64,000 nt of DNA from Brachionus rotundiformis (GCA_016802295.1 JAESIW010000194.1:1-64000); one strand, 5' to 3'. Positions 1 through 11,929 are shown, numbered from the stretch's first letter. A program made the numbers and translations. Notes: generated by a model from the sequence alone, not told the origin.

Positions 1-60
1 AAAATGTTTGAGCAAGATTGAGCGCTTGAAATTTGATCAAAAATTTTACTTTGCTCCTTA
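1..60. repeat. MITE terminal fragment (copy of the 34854-35089 element)
   Basis: The first ~57 bases match, with few differences, the right arm of the palindromic element at 34854-35089 (gtttgagcaag.ctgagcgc, then tgaaatttgatcaaaaattt, ending tactttgct). Only this arm lies in the window, so the element is truncated by the window edge. Confidence 0.75.
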
Positions 61-467
61 ATCTCTTAAGGAGGTTAATTATCGGTTTTATTCTATTTTA
101 CCTTTGGTATGTTTTTTTTTTATTTTAAGTTTGAGTTAAAGCTCCATGAAAAAATTAATATAAAAATCAGTCCAAATCTTTAAAAATGGATCCAAAGTCT
201 TCCTCAGGGCCGTGAATTCAGGGAACGGACCAATGGTTGTTTTTTATCGTCCAAAAAAATCGAATGCGGCGAGTCTCAAGGCAGCTGACTGTCCCCTACC
301 CTTTTTATAATTTATTTCCTCATACTTATAACTATATGGACGCTGATTATTCCATTATGGCATAAACATATATTGGCAACAGATCAAATCAAATCAACTT
401 TAGCTATTTCAGTGAAATAGCTAAAGTTTTCACCACTCGGATAAGCCTGTGGGAGTAGCTTCCTAAA

Positions 468-740
468 TTATATCTTAAATGAAATAAATCTATAAAAATC
501 TGTCTTTAAAAGATCGTTTAACAAATCATAAAATTTAAAGCAACCTAAGTTTAATTCCATATTTAATTTTATTTTGGCCACAATAAATTTAATTGAATCA
601 ACTTGACTATGATTTTCTTCAGAAAATAAATGATCAATTATTGCTAGAGAAGTCCTCAAACTATAGTCCATAACATCAATTTGAGTTTTTTTCTCCACAT
701 TATTCAGTTGTTTACAAAAAGGAGGCAATTTTCTGATCAA
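468..740 (-). pseudogene. Member of an unassigned dispersed ORF family (copy 1)
   Basis: A 90-residue open frame aligns with the C-terminal half of the ORF at 2189-2611: KQL-x2-VE-x2-T-x-I, then Y-x-L-x2-S, then DSIK, then a Leu/Asn-rich stretch ending in LN-x-LL. No start context or flanking exon is clear. The pattern recalls helices 7-10 of a nuclear receptor ligand-binding domain, but that is inference. It may be a terminal exon of a real gene or a decayed copy. Confidence 0.4.
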
Positions 741-882
741 ACTTTTTTTAATTATGAATTAAGCTTAATATCTAAAAAGAAATCATTTTGATAAAATTCA
801 AATTTATTTTAGGAAAAACAAAGACCAAAATAAATTTTGGATTTAATCCAAAATTTGGTCTAGATGCACTTCAGTCCAGGAA

Positions 883-1240
883 TTATACTGTGCAGAAAGG
901 CAGAAGACAAAAAAGAAGAGGTATCGATGACCAAGGTTGGCAAGATTGAAAATCAGACCGACAAGACAGAGAGTTATAGAATGCATCTTCTACTACTTTC
1001 TTGATGTTGCCTTCGAGATCGTTTTTTAAGAGACGATGAATACGTGGACAGTTCCTCACGTAGCGCGGTAACGGTGTTTTTTCCTTGTTCACACTCTGCA
1101 GCTCGTTACTCGAACACATTGATTTGAGACCTTCAACCTCACTCTTTAATACCAAGACCTCCTCGAATAGCCTCTTAATCCGGTCAAGAAGATCCTTTAC
1201 GTATTGCTGTGCCGCTCCAGTGATTGATGGCTACTCCTTA
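883..1240 (-). pseudogene. Unassigned coding-like stretch
   Basis: An open frame of about 120 codons on the minus strand, bounded upstream by a TAG. It begins with a Leu/Glu/Lys-rich, coiled-coil-like segment (DRIKRLFEEVLVLKSEVEGL) and continues into a basic stretch (LPRYVRNCPRIHRLLKNDLE). It is richer in GC than its surroundings, which favours past coding function. I do not recognise a family. It lies downstream of a Tc1-like fragment on the same strand and may be transposon cargo or an exon of an unknown gene. Confidence 0.3.
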
Positions 1241-1274
1241 GATTTCACTAACTTTAACGTGTTTAAATAAGACA

Positions 1275-1610
1275 TGCTTTTGTTAATTTTTTAGATTTTT
1301 TTTCTCTGCGGCTTTTTAACTACGGTATAAGACTCAGTACCTTTCTTTGCAAGCACTCTTCGGACTGTTTCTCCACTTACCAGATTTTTTCCGAATTTCG
1401 ATTGAAGTCTGCAGCGATTTGCTTATAGTTCGTTGTGAATTTTTTTCAGACCAATCTAAAATTACGATACGATTGGAAAATTTTCTTTTTTTTGATAATT
1501 TTTGGGAGTGTCTAAGCAATGAGATCAAGAAGTAAGTGTCGACAAGCATGGTCCCAAAATAATCAAGGCTTCTAGCAAACACTTCTATTCCAAACAAAAG
1601 GTTCAACAAC
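1275..1610 (-). pseudogene. Tc1/mariner-like transposase N-terminal fragment, frameshifted
   Basis: Translating the minus strand across two frames gives KQIAADFNRN followed by SGETVRRVLAKKGTESYTVV-KKP. This is the helix-turn-helix order of Tc1-type transposases (rest of an R-x-IA motif, then TVRRVL, then a KKP linker). The pieces are in different frames and there is an in-frame stop, so the gene is dead. The fragment at 42900-43480 is a longer member of the same superfamily. Confidence 0.6.
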
Positions 1611-1619
1611 TTATTTTAA

Positions 1620-2150
1620 AATTAAAAAAAAAACTATTATCTAGTAAATTGTATAACCTATATTTTACATATCAACTTTATACTTTATAAATTAAATTTA
1701 TATTGTTTTATCCTGCTATAATCATTTTTGTGCTCTGATATATACATAAAGTTTCTCCTTTTTTAATATTCAATTCAATATTTTAAACATTAGGTCAAAA
1801 AGAAGGATTATAATCCATTCTGAGTGGTCTGAGGAATTCCTAAAAAAATATTAAAATAAATAAATAAATCTAGCAAATTCGATAAAAAAACAATATTTTC
1901 TAAATAAAAAAAAGTTTAATTCTACCTTTTTAAATATTTTTTTGTTCTAAAAAATAGTTACATTTTTCCGAATTTAGTTAATGAGAGATTTTTATTTCTA
2001 TGCTCAAGTGTTATAATTGATTTAAAAGAAGAAAAAATAAGCTTTATTAGATACTTAATTCAAATATAAAAGATCATAATTTGAGATATTTTTATTTTTT
2101 TCAGCTTTTTTAAATTACTGTATTTTATTTATTTATTTAATCAAAGTTTA
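1620..2150. other. AT-rich spacer without recognisable gene
   Basis: Mostly A/T runs with no open frame of note and no repeat that I could match elsewhere. Confidence 0.6.
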
Positions 2151-2188
2151 AGTCCCATGGACAAATTGAAGTAAAGATTTATAGAAAA

Positions 2189-2645
2189 TTAAATATCCAT
2201 ATTACAATTAAGTAAAAAATTCAGTTTTTTATATACAAAAAAATGATTAAGATTATTCAACATACAATATTCTATTAAATAAAAATAGTATTTTATCGAG
2301 TCGGTTAGTCCATAGTTGTTACATTCAAGGCACCATTCAATCAAAATAACACTGAGTGCTAATTCATATTCAGTGCAATTTATATGAGTCAGCTCTTCTA
2401 CTTTTGATAACTGTTTTATAAAAGAAGTATTCTCTCTATCAAATATCTTGTAATCTTTCCTTAAGAATTCAAATACGTTTTTACATAATTGGTTATTGAA
2501 AATTTGTTTGACAAAGAATATTTTATGCTTATAATAAATTTGTCTAATTGACTCCAATTTTAGTGCTTTGTTCAAAGGTTTTGTTTTTGAAAAATTGTGT
2601 AGGAAATACAATCGAATTGCGGCAAGTTTGAAATTGTAGCATTTC
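2189..2645 (-). CDS. Unassigned dispersed ORF family (copy 2), possible terminal exon of a nuclear-receptor-like protein
   Basis: A 140-residue frame runs on the minus strand and can be extended upstream to a good acceptor (ctgctcag) near 2637, giving KCYNFKLAAIRLYFLHNF at the exon start. A Lys-Cys followed by a basic/hydrophobic stretch resembles the end of a nuclear receptor DNA-binding domain. The C-terminal helices (INCTEYELALSVILIEW, then GLTDSIKYYFYLIEY) resemble ligand-binding-domain helices 7-10. No DNA-binding zinc modules are present in the window, so the assignment is weak. Homologous DNA occurs at 33650-33915, and similar protein at 468-740. Confidence 0.4.
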
Positions 2646-3115
2646 CTGAGCAGAAATTTCGTGTATCTTTAACTAGCATACGATTATTAGTGAACTCATT
2701 AGAAGTCAAATATAGGACGGTAGTAAAATATTACCTAATTTTTGATTTTTTTATTGTTCTATTTATTTAAAATTTACGGTAATAAAATGAATTTCTTATT
2801 TCAATACTTTAATAATGGTAGTTTTATTATTTTAGAGGTAAAAATTACTAAATTAGAGTATTTTTTGAGGTATAAAAATATTTTAGAATGAAATAATTAA
2901 ATTATTGTTAAATTAAAAAATTTTGGCATATGTCTGATATGTGAACTGAAAATTATGTGCACTTTCTTAAAGTTGATAGGTGAACTAAGTGCACGAAAAT
3001 TTATAGACAAAAAAAAACATGAACTGATAATTAATACGTGAACTTTATTGAAAATTAAAGTGTTAATTAGATAAAATTAAATTTAGAAAGTGTTAATTTA
3101 GAAAAAAAAAGTATC
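2646..3115. other. AT-rich spacer
   Basis: No coding signal. It contains short near-repeats of the words gtgaactga and gtgcac around 2940-3030, possibly a decayed repeat. Confidence 0.5.
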
Positions 3116-3123
3116 ACAGTGTT

Positions 3124-3350
3124 TCAATTTTTTTTATGAATCCGACTAACATGTATTTTTAGACCCCACTCATTCATACAATATTTCTCTTTCCCCAACT
3201 GACTACACAATTCACATAAAATACCACTTGTATTGACTGCTTTATTTTTCTTTAAAAGAACATTTACAGACTGCACAGCTTCATTACTCGGCTTTGGAGT
3301 TTCATAAGAAACTTTCTCAATGGCCAAAGCATTTCTTTTTGGTTTCGATT
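3124..3350 (-). pseudogene. Single C2H2 zinc-finger ORF, possible retroelement fragment
   Basis: A short frame ends in CELC followed by about 16 residues and then WGLKIHVSRIHKKN, a C-x2-C ... H-x4-H finger. The GL-x-IH-x3-H form resembles the N-terminal fingers of some R2/NeSL-type LINE proteins, but it could also be the last exon of an ordinary zinc-finger gene. A basic stretch precedes it. No partner domain is visible. Confidence 0.35.
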
Positions 3351-3716
3351 TGATTAATTGTATTATTTTTTAAAAATACTTTTATTAATTAAATCTTAAC
3401 TAATAAAAAAAATTCCTTATCATGAATAAATAATAATAAATTAAAATGTAAATAAAATTTTGAAAAAAAAATCATTTAAATTAAATCGCCAATAAATAAA
3501 ACAAATTTCACAAAATGTTCGTCTTTTTACCAACTATAACTCATTAGACTTGAATTAATTTTCAAATAAAGCATTTATCTCAAAAATTGAAAATTTTATT
3601 CTATGGTTACCAATTGAGGTACAAATTGCTAGACAACTGAACATCGAGGTCGTGGTCATTTAAAAATTTATTTCGATTTCAGAGATTTTCGTTTTAATAA
3701 ACGAATTTTTATATAA

Positions 3717-6700
3717 ATGTCATCGATTTCGTCGCATATTTTAGCTTCCAACATTATGGACCACCAATTTAAGCAGACATCTGCACCTTCGATAATCAGC
3801 TCGACAGTTCTTCCATCCAATTTGTCCGCCAATGGCAGCTCCAGCTCGCGCTACAATGGTCAACTCTCTAGCAATTTTTGGGACAATTACGAGCACTTGT
3901 GCGCTCTACAAAATGTCAGTCCTCTCCAATCCATCAAGCAGTCCATGTCTATGGACGCAGGCAGCAACCTGAACATTCTAGCTGACAAACTAAAGTACAA
4001 TATTAATTAGCTTTTTTGGTCTGGTTTTTTAATTAAATAACCAAAAGGAACGCGGACTGGGACCCTTTTTTGAATGCGCTCAGAGTGTCCAAGCACTTCC
4101 GGGCCATCTCTTTCCAATCCACTTACAACAGTGAAAGTGATCCAAGTGGTAAATAGAGCAAAATTTCCAAAAATAAAATTATAAAATTTTTTCTATCCAG
4201 ACTCGAAAGTAAAAGGCTATGCCAAGCTTAAAAAACCACCAGCCATTCGCAACAAAGAAAAAACCAATCGCCTTTGTCGAAGTCTTAAAGACTGTCTTTC
4301 TGTTTCGACCAGTTTGGCAAAGCTTGAGCTGTTCAATATTCCTCTTACAGTCAAAGATTGCAGTCAGATTTCCAAAGCAAGTAAAATGGTATTTAATTGA
4401 TTGAATTATATGTTTTTTTAAAGGGTCTTAGGTCCAACAAAACAGTCAAATTCTTGAGCCTTGACCGCTGCTTAATTGGAGACGAAGGCCTAGCAGGTAG
4501 AAAAATTTTTAAAATTAAAAGAGTTATCTTTATTGAAACCTAAATACATAATTTAATAAAATATTTAAATAATTATGGCAAAAAATTGTCATTCCAATGG
4601 TAAAAAATAGCTTTTTCTCTCCTGTAATAATTTTTACTTAACTCTTTTTAAAGATATTTAAATTTTATCCTTCGATAGATTATCAATTTAATACTTTTAA
4701 TGTACATGATAAAATTGGGCTAGATGTTGGTCAAAGCCAAATTTATACTGTTCTGAGTTTAATTCTGTAACCTTAAGCTGCATTATCTTCAACTCTGAGA
4801 TGCGTTTTTCTGTGAAATGAGAGCATCTTGATGGTAGTCTGATTTTGAAAATCAAACATAAAAATAATGGTTCTGTTGCCCTCATAAAGTTGAGGTTTGG
4901 AGCGAAAATGTTTTTGTTTCAACCAAACTGTTCCAATTCTCTCAGTAATCTATCTTTCAGATTATGCTATTTTAAAGATGATTTGGCAACACCTCCATTT
5001 GTCTCACATGTTCTTTCCATATGAGCCTGAATTTTCTTTCCATTGGTGCCATGCTTATCCATTAATTAAACCAGATTTCTCTCGATTGAATATCCACAAC
5101 ATGCGTTTGCTAAATCCATTCAGTCTTAGGTATGTCTTTTGGATATTTGTCTTGGTTCTAATGCTGCGCGAAACTCAATCTATTTCCAACTTCCACAAGA
5201 TTTCCAAGAACAACAAATTTGTTAACCGCTTCCACCTCTTTAGTACCATTCTTTTTTGCCATATTTTTATCTTCCATCTCCTTGGTCCAAGATTCGATAT
5301 GAATAGCTACCTTGTCTCCTAAAACCCCATGATCAGTCCATTCAGAATTACTTTTTACAGTACTTTCCTATAAATGGTCAGTATAATTTATAGTGCCAAA
5401 ACAATTTCTTGCAAATTTATTTATCTATCGGCAACAAAAAAAAACAAATTAAATTATAATCAATTAATTAACTAATTTTTAAACCAACATTTTTAAGTAA
5501 TATGCAAAGAGATTCAGAATACTAGCAGTTTGAACCGAGTAGACTTTTCATCATGTAACTTGTCCAGCGAAGGTGCCAACATATTGGCCACATTGATAAA
5601 GGTGCAGGCATTGAAGCGTCACAACGAGGCGTGGAAAGACAGCTTGCGCTACGGGCGGCCTGATTTGGACAGCATGTTCGGCATCCGTCGCATTACCATC
5701 AATTCAAATGAGATGGTGGGCGATAAAGGAGTACAGTACTTGGCTGACGCGTTCAAAAGCGATCTTTGGCTCAAGGCGCTTGACTTGCAGTGCTGCGGCA
5801 TCACTACAGAAGGCGCCAACTACCTACTAGACGGCCTCAAGTTCAACGCCATGATGCATGTGCTGGACGTGCGCCTAAATGTGGGCATAGACCGTGACAC
5901 CTTGCAAAAAATAATGGAACAGGTGATGATAAACAGCAGTGGCAACAACACCGAATACGAGTGGTTGCCATTAACCCAGCAAAGCTCTTTGACCCAAAAA
6001 TCCGCCTCTTTATCTCCCTCTGGTCAAAAAAAAAACAAAAAGCGTAGAAATACCAACACTAGCTTTACCAAAAAGCCTCAAATTAGCACAATGTCTAATT
6101 CGCTGAGCAAAATGAAGCGCTGCAAGTCCACTGGGTCTGTCCTCTGCAACAAATCGCCAATTGCGTCCAAGCCAGGCATTCCGTGGCGCACCGCAGCTCG
6201 AGCCAGTCGCTTAAGGGCCGCCTACCGCTTGCCCTCGAACCACTGTGATGAAGAAAACGAGGACGATTACGAAGAGGACATTTTTGACGAGGACCAAGAC
6301 CAAATAGACCAACTCAGAAATGAATCAAGTGTGTATAGACAGAGTCGCAACTACATGGTAGCTAGTTCGACTCTGGATTTCGAAAAGTTAAGCAATCAGA
6401 GCAAAAATGGTAGACAAAAGACAGACCTGGCTTCCAATTTGGACAAGATTAAAAATGTATCTGTAAAAGACTTGCTGGCAATTTTGCAAAAGGAACAAGA
6501 GGCCAAGAGCCAGCTAGAGGACCTGTTACTAGAATTCCAGGACGAGAACAACAAGCTTAAGTCTCAAATGAGTGTCTACAAGTCCAAACTGGAACAGCAA
6601 CAGCACGAGTTAAATAGGCTTAATAGCAAACAAAATAATACCATGAACAAGACTGTTCTGGACGATGACAAGGCCTTGGAGATCATTGAGTTCACATTGT

Positions 6701-7524
6701 ACAAATATCAGAATTTTTTGGACTTTTTGCGCAACGCTGGCTTTGGCAAGCTTATTGACATTGGCGAAATGGACCAAGAGAAAAAGTCCAAGTCAAAACA
6801 AACCGAGGTGATCAAACAACAGAAAAAATTGTTCAAGGAAAAAATTGGCTCTGGTCAATTGAAGCCAACCGACCAGCAAAAATACTTTTTGAACAAAATA
6901 AACAAAACAAAGAACAAATTGAACAAGAATTATGACGAGATTCACAACTCGTCAAGAATTGACTCGACTCTTAACGACAGCCAAGACATTGACACACTTC
7001 TCAGCAATGCTTTGGAAATATCCAGAAATTACCGAAGATTTAACAGCTCGAGCATAAACAACAGTACAATTTATACAGGTAATCAGAGACGGGAAATGAT
7101 GCTAAGTGAAATAGAGGAGACCAACAAGGAAAACTCGAACTTGAACGAGTCCGAGTTGCCAAGCTTCAAAGAAACAGCCAAAACAAGCCAAGCTGTACTG
7201 GTAGACTCGGCCAATAGCCGAAGCAGTGAGGTGAAGAGACTGAAAAAGCAGGCGATCACGACCACTAGTCTGGATGAGGATGTCAGCGAGCAGTTAAAGA
7301 ATTCCAATTCGTCTGTGTCGCCTGCCAATACCATTATAAACAATTCAGCGCCCAAAGTTCCTGCCAGAACATCCATTATGAGAAATTCAGTCACCGAGAA
7401 CTGTGACAAAGAGATAGAAGTCGAGGATGTGAGCGAAATACTCAGCGAAGAAGAGTCTCAGAGCAAACAGTACCAAGACAAGAGCTCGGCTAGAGATGCC
7501 AATGATGACGATGATCACTTTTGA
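3717..7524 (+). CDS. CEP78: Centrosomal protein CEP78
   Basis: Exons 3717-3994, 4048-4148, 4201-4388, 4424-4496 and 5498-7524 join in phase into 888 residues. CEP78 is a centriole/cilium-base protein of leucine-rich-repeat type. The N-terminus has NYEHLCALQ, the family's opening motif. Repeats follow, including FLSLDRCLIGDEGLA, then RHNEAWKDSLRYGRPDLDSM and DLWLKALDLQCCGIT-EGA, all closely matching vertebrate CEP78 as I remember it. A central PWRTAARASR motif is also conserved. A coiled coil lies at about residues 537-593, and the long Ser/Asn-rich C-terminus is poorly conserved. Introns are 53, 52, 35 and 1001 bp, all GT-AG. The family is about 690-720 residues in vertebrates, so this tail is longer. 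Confidence 0.93.
4497..5497. other. Large intron 4 of CEP78 with coding-like insert
   Basis: This 1-kb intron is about 20 times longer than the other three. Its middle (about 4690-5330) is richer in GC and carries open frames on both strands, including a 141-codon one on the plus strand and a fragmented minus-strand frame with WTDHGVLGDK. It looks like a decayed insertion; I could not assign it to a transposon family. Confidence 0.5.
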
Positions 7525-8000
7525 TTTTGTTCCGATTTGTTTTGATCATTAAGTTTATATAAATCTGTTTTTTTTTGTTTATTTTTATTATTTTATTAGA
7601 AAAAATCAAGATTAGAAATAAGTGAAATTAATTGATTGGCAGTTAGATTAAAAATGTGTAAATTTTGGTTATTTTTTATTCAATTCTTAAATGATTAGAA
7701 ATGGAATTTATTATTAGGCCCAAATTAGGGATTTAAAAATTGTTTTTAATTTTTGGCAACAATAAGAGCCTAATTTGTTTTTTTTATATTTCTATAATTT
7801 ATCTTTATAATTTTAAAATAAATTTTGTATTTTCATAATTTTGTATTTTACTTATTTAGTGTTGTTTAGATTTCAAACCGATATGGGGCAATATTTGTTG
7901 ATAAAATGTAATATGCCTCAGACACTTTTTTTGGAGACATTTTCTTTAAAATTTGAATTTGCTGATTTAAAATGACAACCGACGTTGGCAACATATTCCA
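7525..8000. other. CEP78 3' region, AT-rich spacer
   Basis: Contains an AATAAA at 7817-7822 that could serve as the CEP78 polyadenylation signal. Nothing else is seen. Confidence 0.4.
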
Positions 8001-8008
8001 TTTGTTCA

Positions 8009-8985
8009 CTACTCGATTAGATAGAAAGTACGCCTTGCTTCACATTTTGTTAGCTGAGAGCGAATGCGATGCTTTGCTCCTCTTACTCCTCCACTTGGTC
8101 CTTCGTTATTAACTGAACTCATAAGTTCCGCATCATTATGACAATTGACATGATTATATTTGTTTTGAATTTTATAAAATTGAATCAGATCTAGTCGAAA
8201 TATATCCTTTTTTAAATAAGGATTCCAAGCAGGCACACAGTATTCAAGATGGAGTCTAACGTATGTTTTGTAATGTTGCAAAAAAGATTGAGCATCCCAA
8301 TACTCAAATGTTTTCTTAAGTATATCAAGCATGTTATTAGCTTTTATAACACCACAGATATCAATTTAATCATTCCATTTGAGTTTGTTATTCACCATTA
8401 CCCCAAGATCGAGCTCAGTAGTAGTCTCAGCTAATCCAACTCTGATATCATTTGAGTTTAACATTGAGATTTCTTGCCTGGCAATCTTTGAGTTACCCAT
8501 ATGCATTACTTTACATTTGGACTCATTGAACTTGATACTTAGCACATCAAACCAATCGGATTTATACTGATCTATCACTACTCTCTGTTTTCTATCTTGT
8601 AGAAAATTTTCTAGCCACCCAAAAAGCTTACCCGAAAATCCATAACTATTTAACTTGATCTTAAGTAACTTTTGCGAGACGCGATCACATGCCTTAGCAA
8701 AATTTAAGAAAACTATGACAGCTTTGAATCCTCTATTCAATGCCTCAGTGATGATATCTAAAGTTTCTAGCAAGTTGGTTATAGAGGATTTTGCATGCAT
8801 GAATCCACGATAAAAGCGATATTGGGCGATAATTTTCTGGATTTATTATATTTTACTACCTTTCTTTTTGTATAGTGGAGTAACATTAGCTCTTTTCCAA
8901 CATGCTGGTATCATAATAGACTCGTATGATAATTTGAACAATAACGACAAAGGTTCACATAAAACATCACTGAACATTCAGAATT
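8009..8985 (-). pseudogene. Decayed non-LTR retrotransposon reverse transcriptase
   Basis: Minus-strand pieces in order: IPACWKRANVTPLYKK (8840-8930), then SITNLLETLDIITEALNRG and VIVFLNFAKACDRVSQKLL (the RT domain before the catalytic box), a jump to FNESKCKVMHMGN, and a frameshift into YVRLHLEYCVPAWNPYL. This is the RT order of jockey/CR1-type LINEs. The block with the GVPQGS motif and the FADD box is deleted, and frameshifts separate the remains, so it is inactive. Confidence 0.85.
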
Positions 8986-9333
8986 AGGTTGATTTATTAT
9001 TTCAATTTTTTCATCAAAATAATTATCAATGTCATTATTTTCAAAATCATTATCATCAGAGACTTCTGAATTGGTATTATCCGCATTTCATAGTTCAAGA
9101 GCTTTTATGACAGCTTTTCTTCGTTACATTTTGCATAAATTAATTAATTTAAATTATAGTAATTAAGTAGAGTTTACAAATTAAAGCATAATTAGACATG
9201 TCTTAAATTTTTTTTCAAGGAAAAGACAATATTTTTTGAGGGTCTAAAAAGCCTCTGTTCGTGTTCTACATATGATTTTTTTTTTGCAAGAAAAAAAAAG
9301 ATTTTATTTTAAAAATTAACTTGTGTGTAATTA

Positions 9334-9738
9334 ATGGATAAAAAAAATTTTAAAAAATCAACCAATTCTGAACATGACTCTGAAGAAGACTCAGAAAGTT
9401 AAGAATCTTATCAAGAAGATCTAAACATTAATAAATCTTCTAAAAATGGAACAATATAGGTAAGATTGAATGACGGAGAAGAGAAAAGTCTTAGGAAAAA
9501 GATAAATTTCAATGAGATAGTGGAACCCACAAGCAATGCTACACGTCAAATAAATGAGACAAAACTGTCAGCATTTTTTATTATTTTCGACTTGCCAATC
9601 ATAAATTTCATATTGAATTGTACAAATTGTCACTCGAGAGCTTTAGATGCCAAACCTTCATTTACAAAAGAAGACTTACTAGCTTTTATAGAAATCAATT
9701 TTTTAAACAACGAAATTCAAAGAATGGGATCTTGGTAA
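9334..9738 (+). pseudogene. Possible piggyBac-like transposase N-terminal relic
   Basis: An acidic, Ser-rich start (MDKKNFKKSTNSEHDSEEDS) is interrupted by two in-frame stops. A frame follows with AFFIIFDLPIINFILNCTN and then PSFTKEDLLAFIEINFL. The spacing of TN and the 'T-x-E-x-L-AFI-x-I' element recalls the start of piggyBac-family (DDE_Tnp_1_7) transposases. The catalytic part is absent. The assignment is tentative. Confidence 0.45.
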
Positions 9739-9739
9739 A

Positions 9740-10380
9740 TAAAATGTAATTACTCTTGAACTTGAACACCAAATATTGCCTGATTATTTTGTAATGATTC
9801 TTTTCAAAATGAATTGATTTTATTTATTCTGGCATTGACGGCCTTTTACTTTATTTTCGATAAATTAAAGTCATTTAGCAAAAAAAACTTAATTTTTTCA
9901 TTTGAGATATTATAACTTTATACCTGTAAAGTGTAGTGTAACTTTGCTTGAATTACACTAATTTAAAAAATATCTGGTTTACTTATTGGAATTCTAAAAA
10001 AAACTTTTTCTTAGCAATTAAAAATTTAAATAAATTTTATTTATTTGAAGTCAATTCAACAAAATTAAGAATACAAAAATGAAAAATGCTTAATAATTAA
10101 AAAATCGTTGAATAAACACTATTTTAATTCTAAATATTATATACTGTTTTAAAAAAGTCTTTTATTAGCTTAAATTAATAATTTAAATTAATTTTTAAAT
10201 TGAATAAACAAAATATCTTTTGTTAAACAGATGATCTAATTTTTTATATGTGGCTTTTCTTAGAGTCAATATGTACATAAGGTGAGCATTTAAATAGTAA
10301 TCAAATTATACGAAATTTAACATTCAAAAGAATATAAATAAGAAATTTTAAATTTTTTTAAATTATTAGCAAAATACCAA
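9740..10380. other. AT-rich intergenic spacer
   Basis: No gene or repeat was recognised. It lies upstream of the small secreted protein gene and may hold its promoter. Confidence 0.5.
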
Positions 10381-10382
10381 TC

Positions 10383-10978
10383 ATGTCCAGCAAATTATGC
10401 ATACTTTCGTATACAACAATTTGGTTTTTTAATATATGGATTTTATTGATGTTAGGCAAGCATCATTTTGTTTAAAAAAATAAACTATTAAAAATTATTT
10501 AAATTTTTTTTTTTATTAAATTTAATTAGGCACTGTAATGCTGGTTTACAATAACCAAGTGAGAATAATTAAAAAATTTCCAGATTCCTGTTTGGCCACA
10601 ACAACCACGGCTAGTTTAACATCAACTACTAGTCCAACGACAAGCACCAGCACTGAATATTTGCCAAGCACTTTTCAACAAACAATCACGTCAGTTGAAA
10701 CAACAGTCGAGCCAGGAGGTTTTGGATCTGCGTGCAACACCACCAGTGATTGTAACTATTCAACATTCAATCTTAGTAATGGAACTGTGATCAACTCAAT
10801 TGAATGCTCAAATGGAACTTGTAGTTGCTCGTCGCCATATTCTGTCTATTTTTATGAAAGCTCAAGCAAAACATATTTTTGTAAATTAAAAAAAGATGAT
10901 TCCTGTGTAGAGACAATTCAATGTGCCACAGGAACATGTAACCCAGGACAAAACAAATGTACTAGTGATTCTGGATAA
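10383..10978 (+). CDS. Small secreted Thr-rich, Cys-rich (EB-module-like) protein
   Basis: Exons 10383-10455 and 10530-10978 join to 173 residues. Exon 1 encodes MSSKLCILSYTTIWFFNIW and ILLMLG, a signal peptide. A mucin-like Thr/Ser stretch follows, then about 90 residues with at least 10 cysteines in C-x4-C spacing (GSACNTTSDCN, GTCSC, CVETIQCATGTCN), reminiscent of EB/whey-acidic-like extracellular modules. The only in-phase splice uses a GC donor (AG|GCAAGC) with a polypyrimidine-AG acceptor; GT alternatives give stops. Function is unknown; a cuticular, mucus or matrix role is possible. Further exons downstream cannot be excluded. Confidence 0.6.
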
Positions 10979-11925
10979 AGACAAAATCCATTTTTAATAA
11001 TATATAAATATCAATAGTATTAAATCAATGTAATTAAATTTCTTATTTTTCTAGACAATAATATTTATAAACACCGACAGGCATATTTTAGACAAATTTT
11101 TTGAAAATAAAACTGTACTCTAAAAACAATTAGCTATCATTATCTATTTATATCATTAAAAACAGTCTAAACATATTTGTTCCTTTAAAAATTAGATAAA
11201 AATATAATCATTAGTAATAAATAATAAAGATATAATAAATTGAAAATTTGATTTTGTTTAACCCTACGGTCTTTAAAGTGTACTCTTACCAAAATTATAT
11301 CATATGTTACCTAAAATTGTATCTTAATTTAATTTCAATCTATTTTTAAAAAAGGTCGGCATAGTTTTGGAAAAATTCTTTTTTTAAACCGCCAAAATCA
11401 TGGATATTTAACTATCTCTTTTTCAAATAATTATGGTAACGTTTTATTTCAGTATTTTTTAATAACAAAGGAAGTATAATTTAATTAGGAATATACCAAA
11501 ATTAAATTTTATTCACATTCAACTTTTAGAACTTGGTTAACGTGGCACTGTTAAAAAATAAAATATTTTTCTTTTTAATTCTTTTTTATGTATACAGATA
11601 AACTAAACATAGAATAATATTAGTAATCAAAAAGTCTGAGTTTGTGGTACTAGAGGTTTTATATTTATCCAACACCACTGGAAGATATCCTCTAATACAT
11701 GTCTTGGAATGACCAATCTCCAATATCCCACGAACTTTATGTATTTTCTAGTTCTCAGTGTAAACTTTTAAATCACTGCTGGTTGCAGGTGAGATTGGAT
11801 GACAAATTGATTCTGGCATGGCTACTTGCTCATTCTTGAGAGTTTGGACTGGGTTGATGAGATGTATTGATGACAAACTCTAACAAGTCCAAATTCTCAC
11901 GATAAGTGTCTACCATGTGTTATAA
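10979..11925. other. Intergenic spacer
   Basis: AT-rich to about 11600. A more GC-balanced block at 11630-11920 has no open frame and may be a decayed repeat; I could not match it within the window. Confidence 0.5.
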
Positions 11926-11929
11926 ATAA

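Noticed and set aside
7083..7409. 108-codon minus-strand frame
   Set aside because: Shadow of the CEP78 coding sequence, low complexity Ser/Leu.
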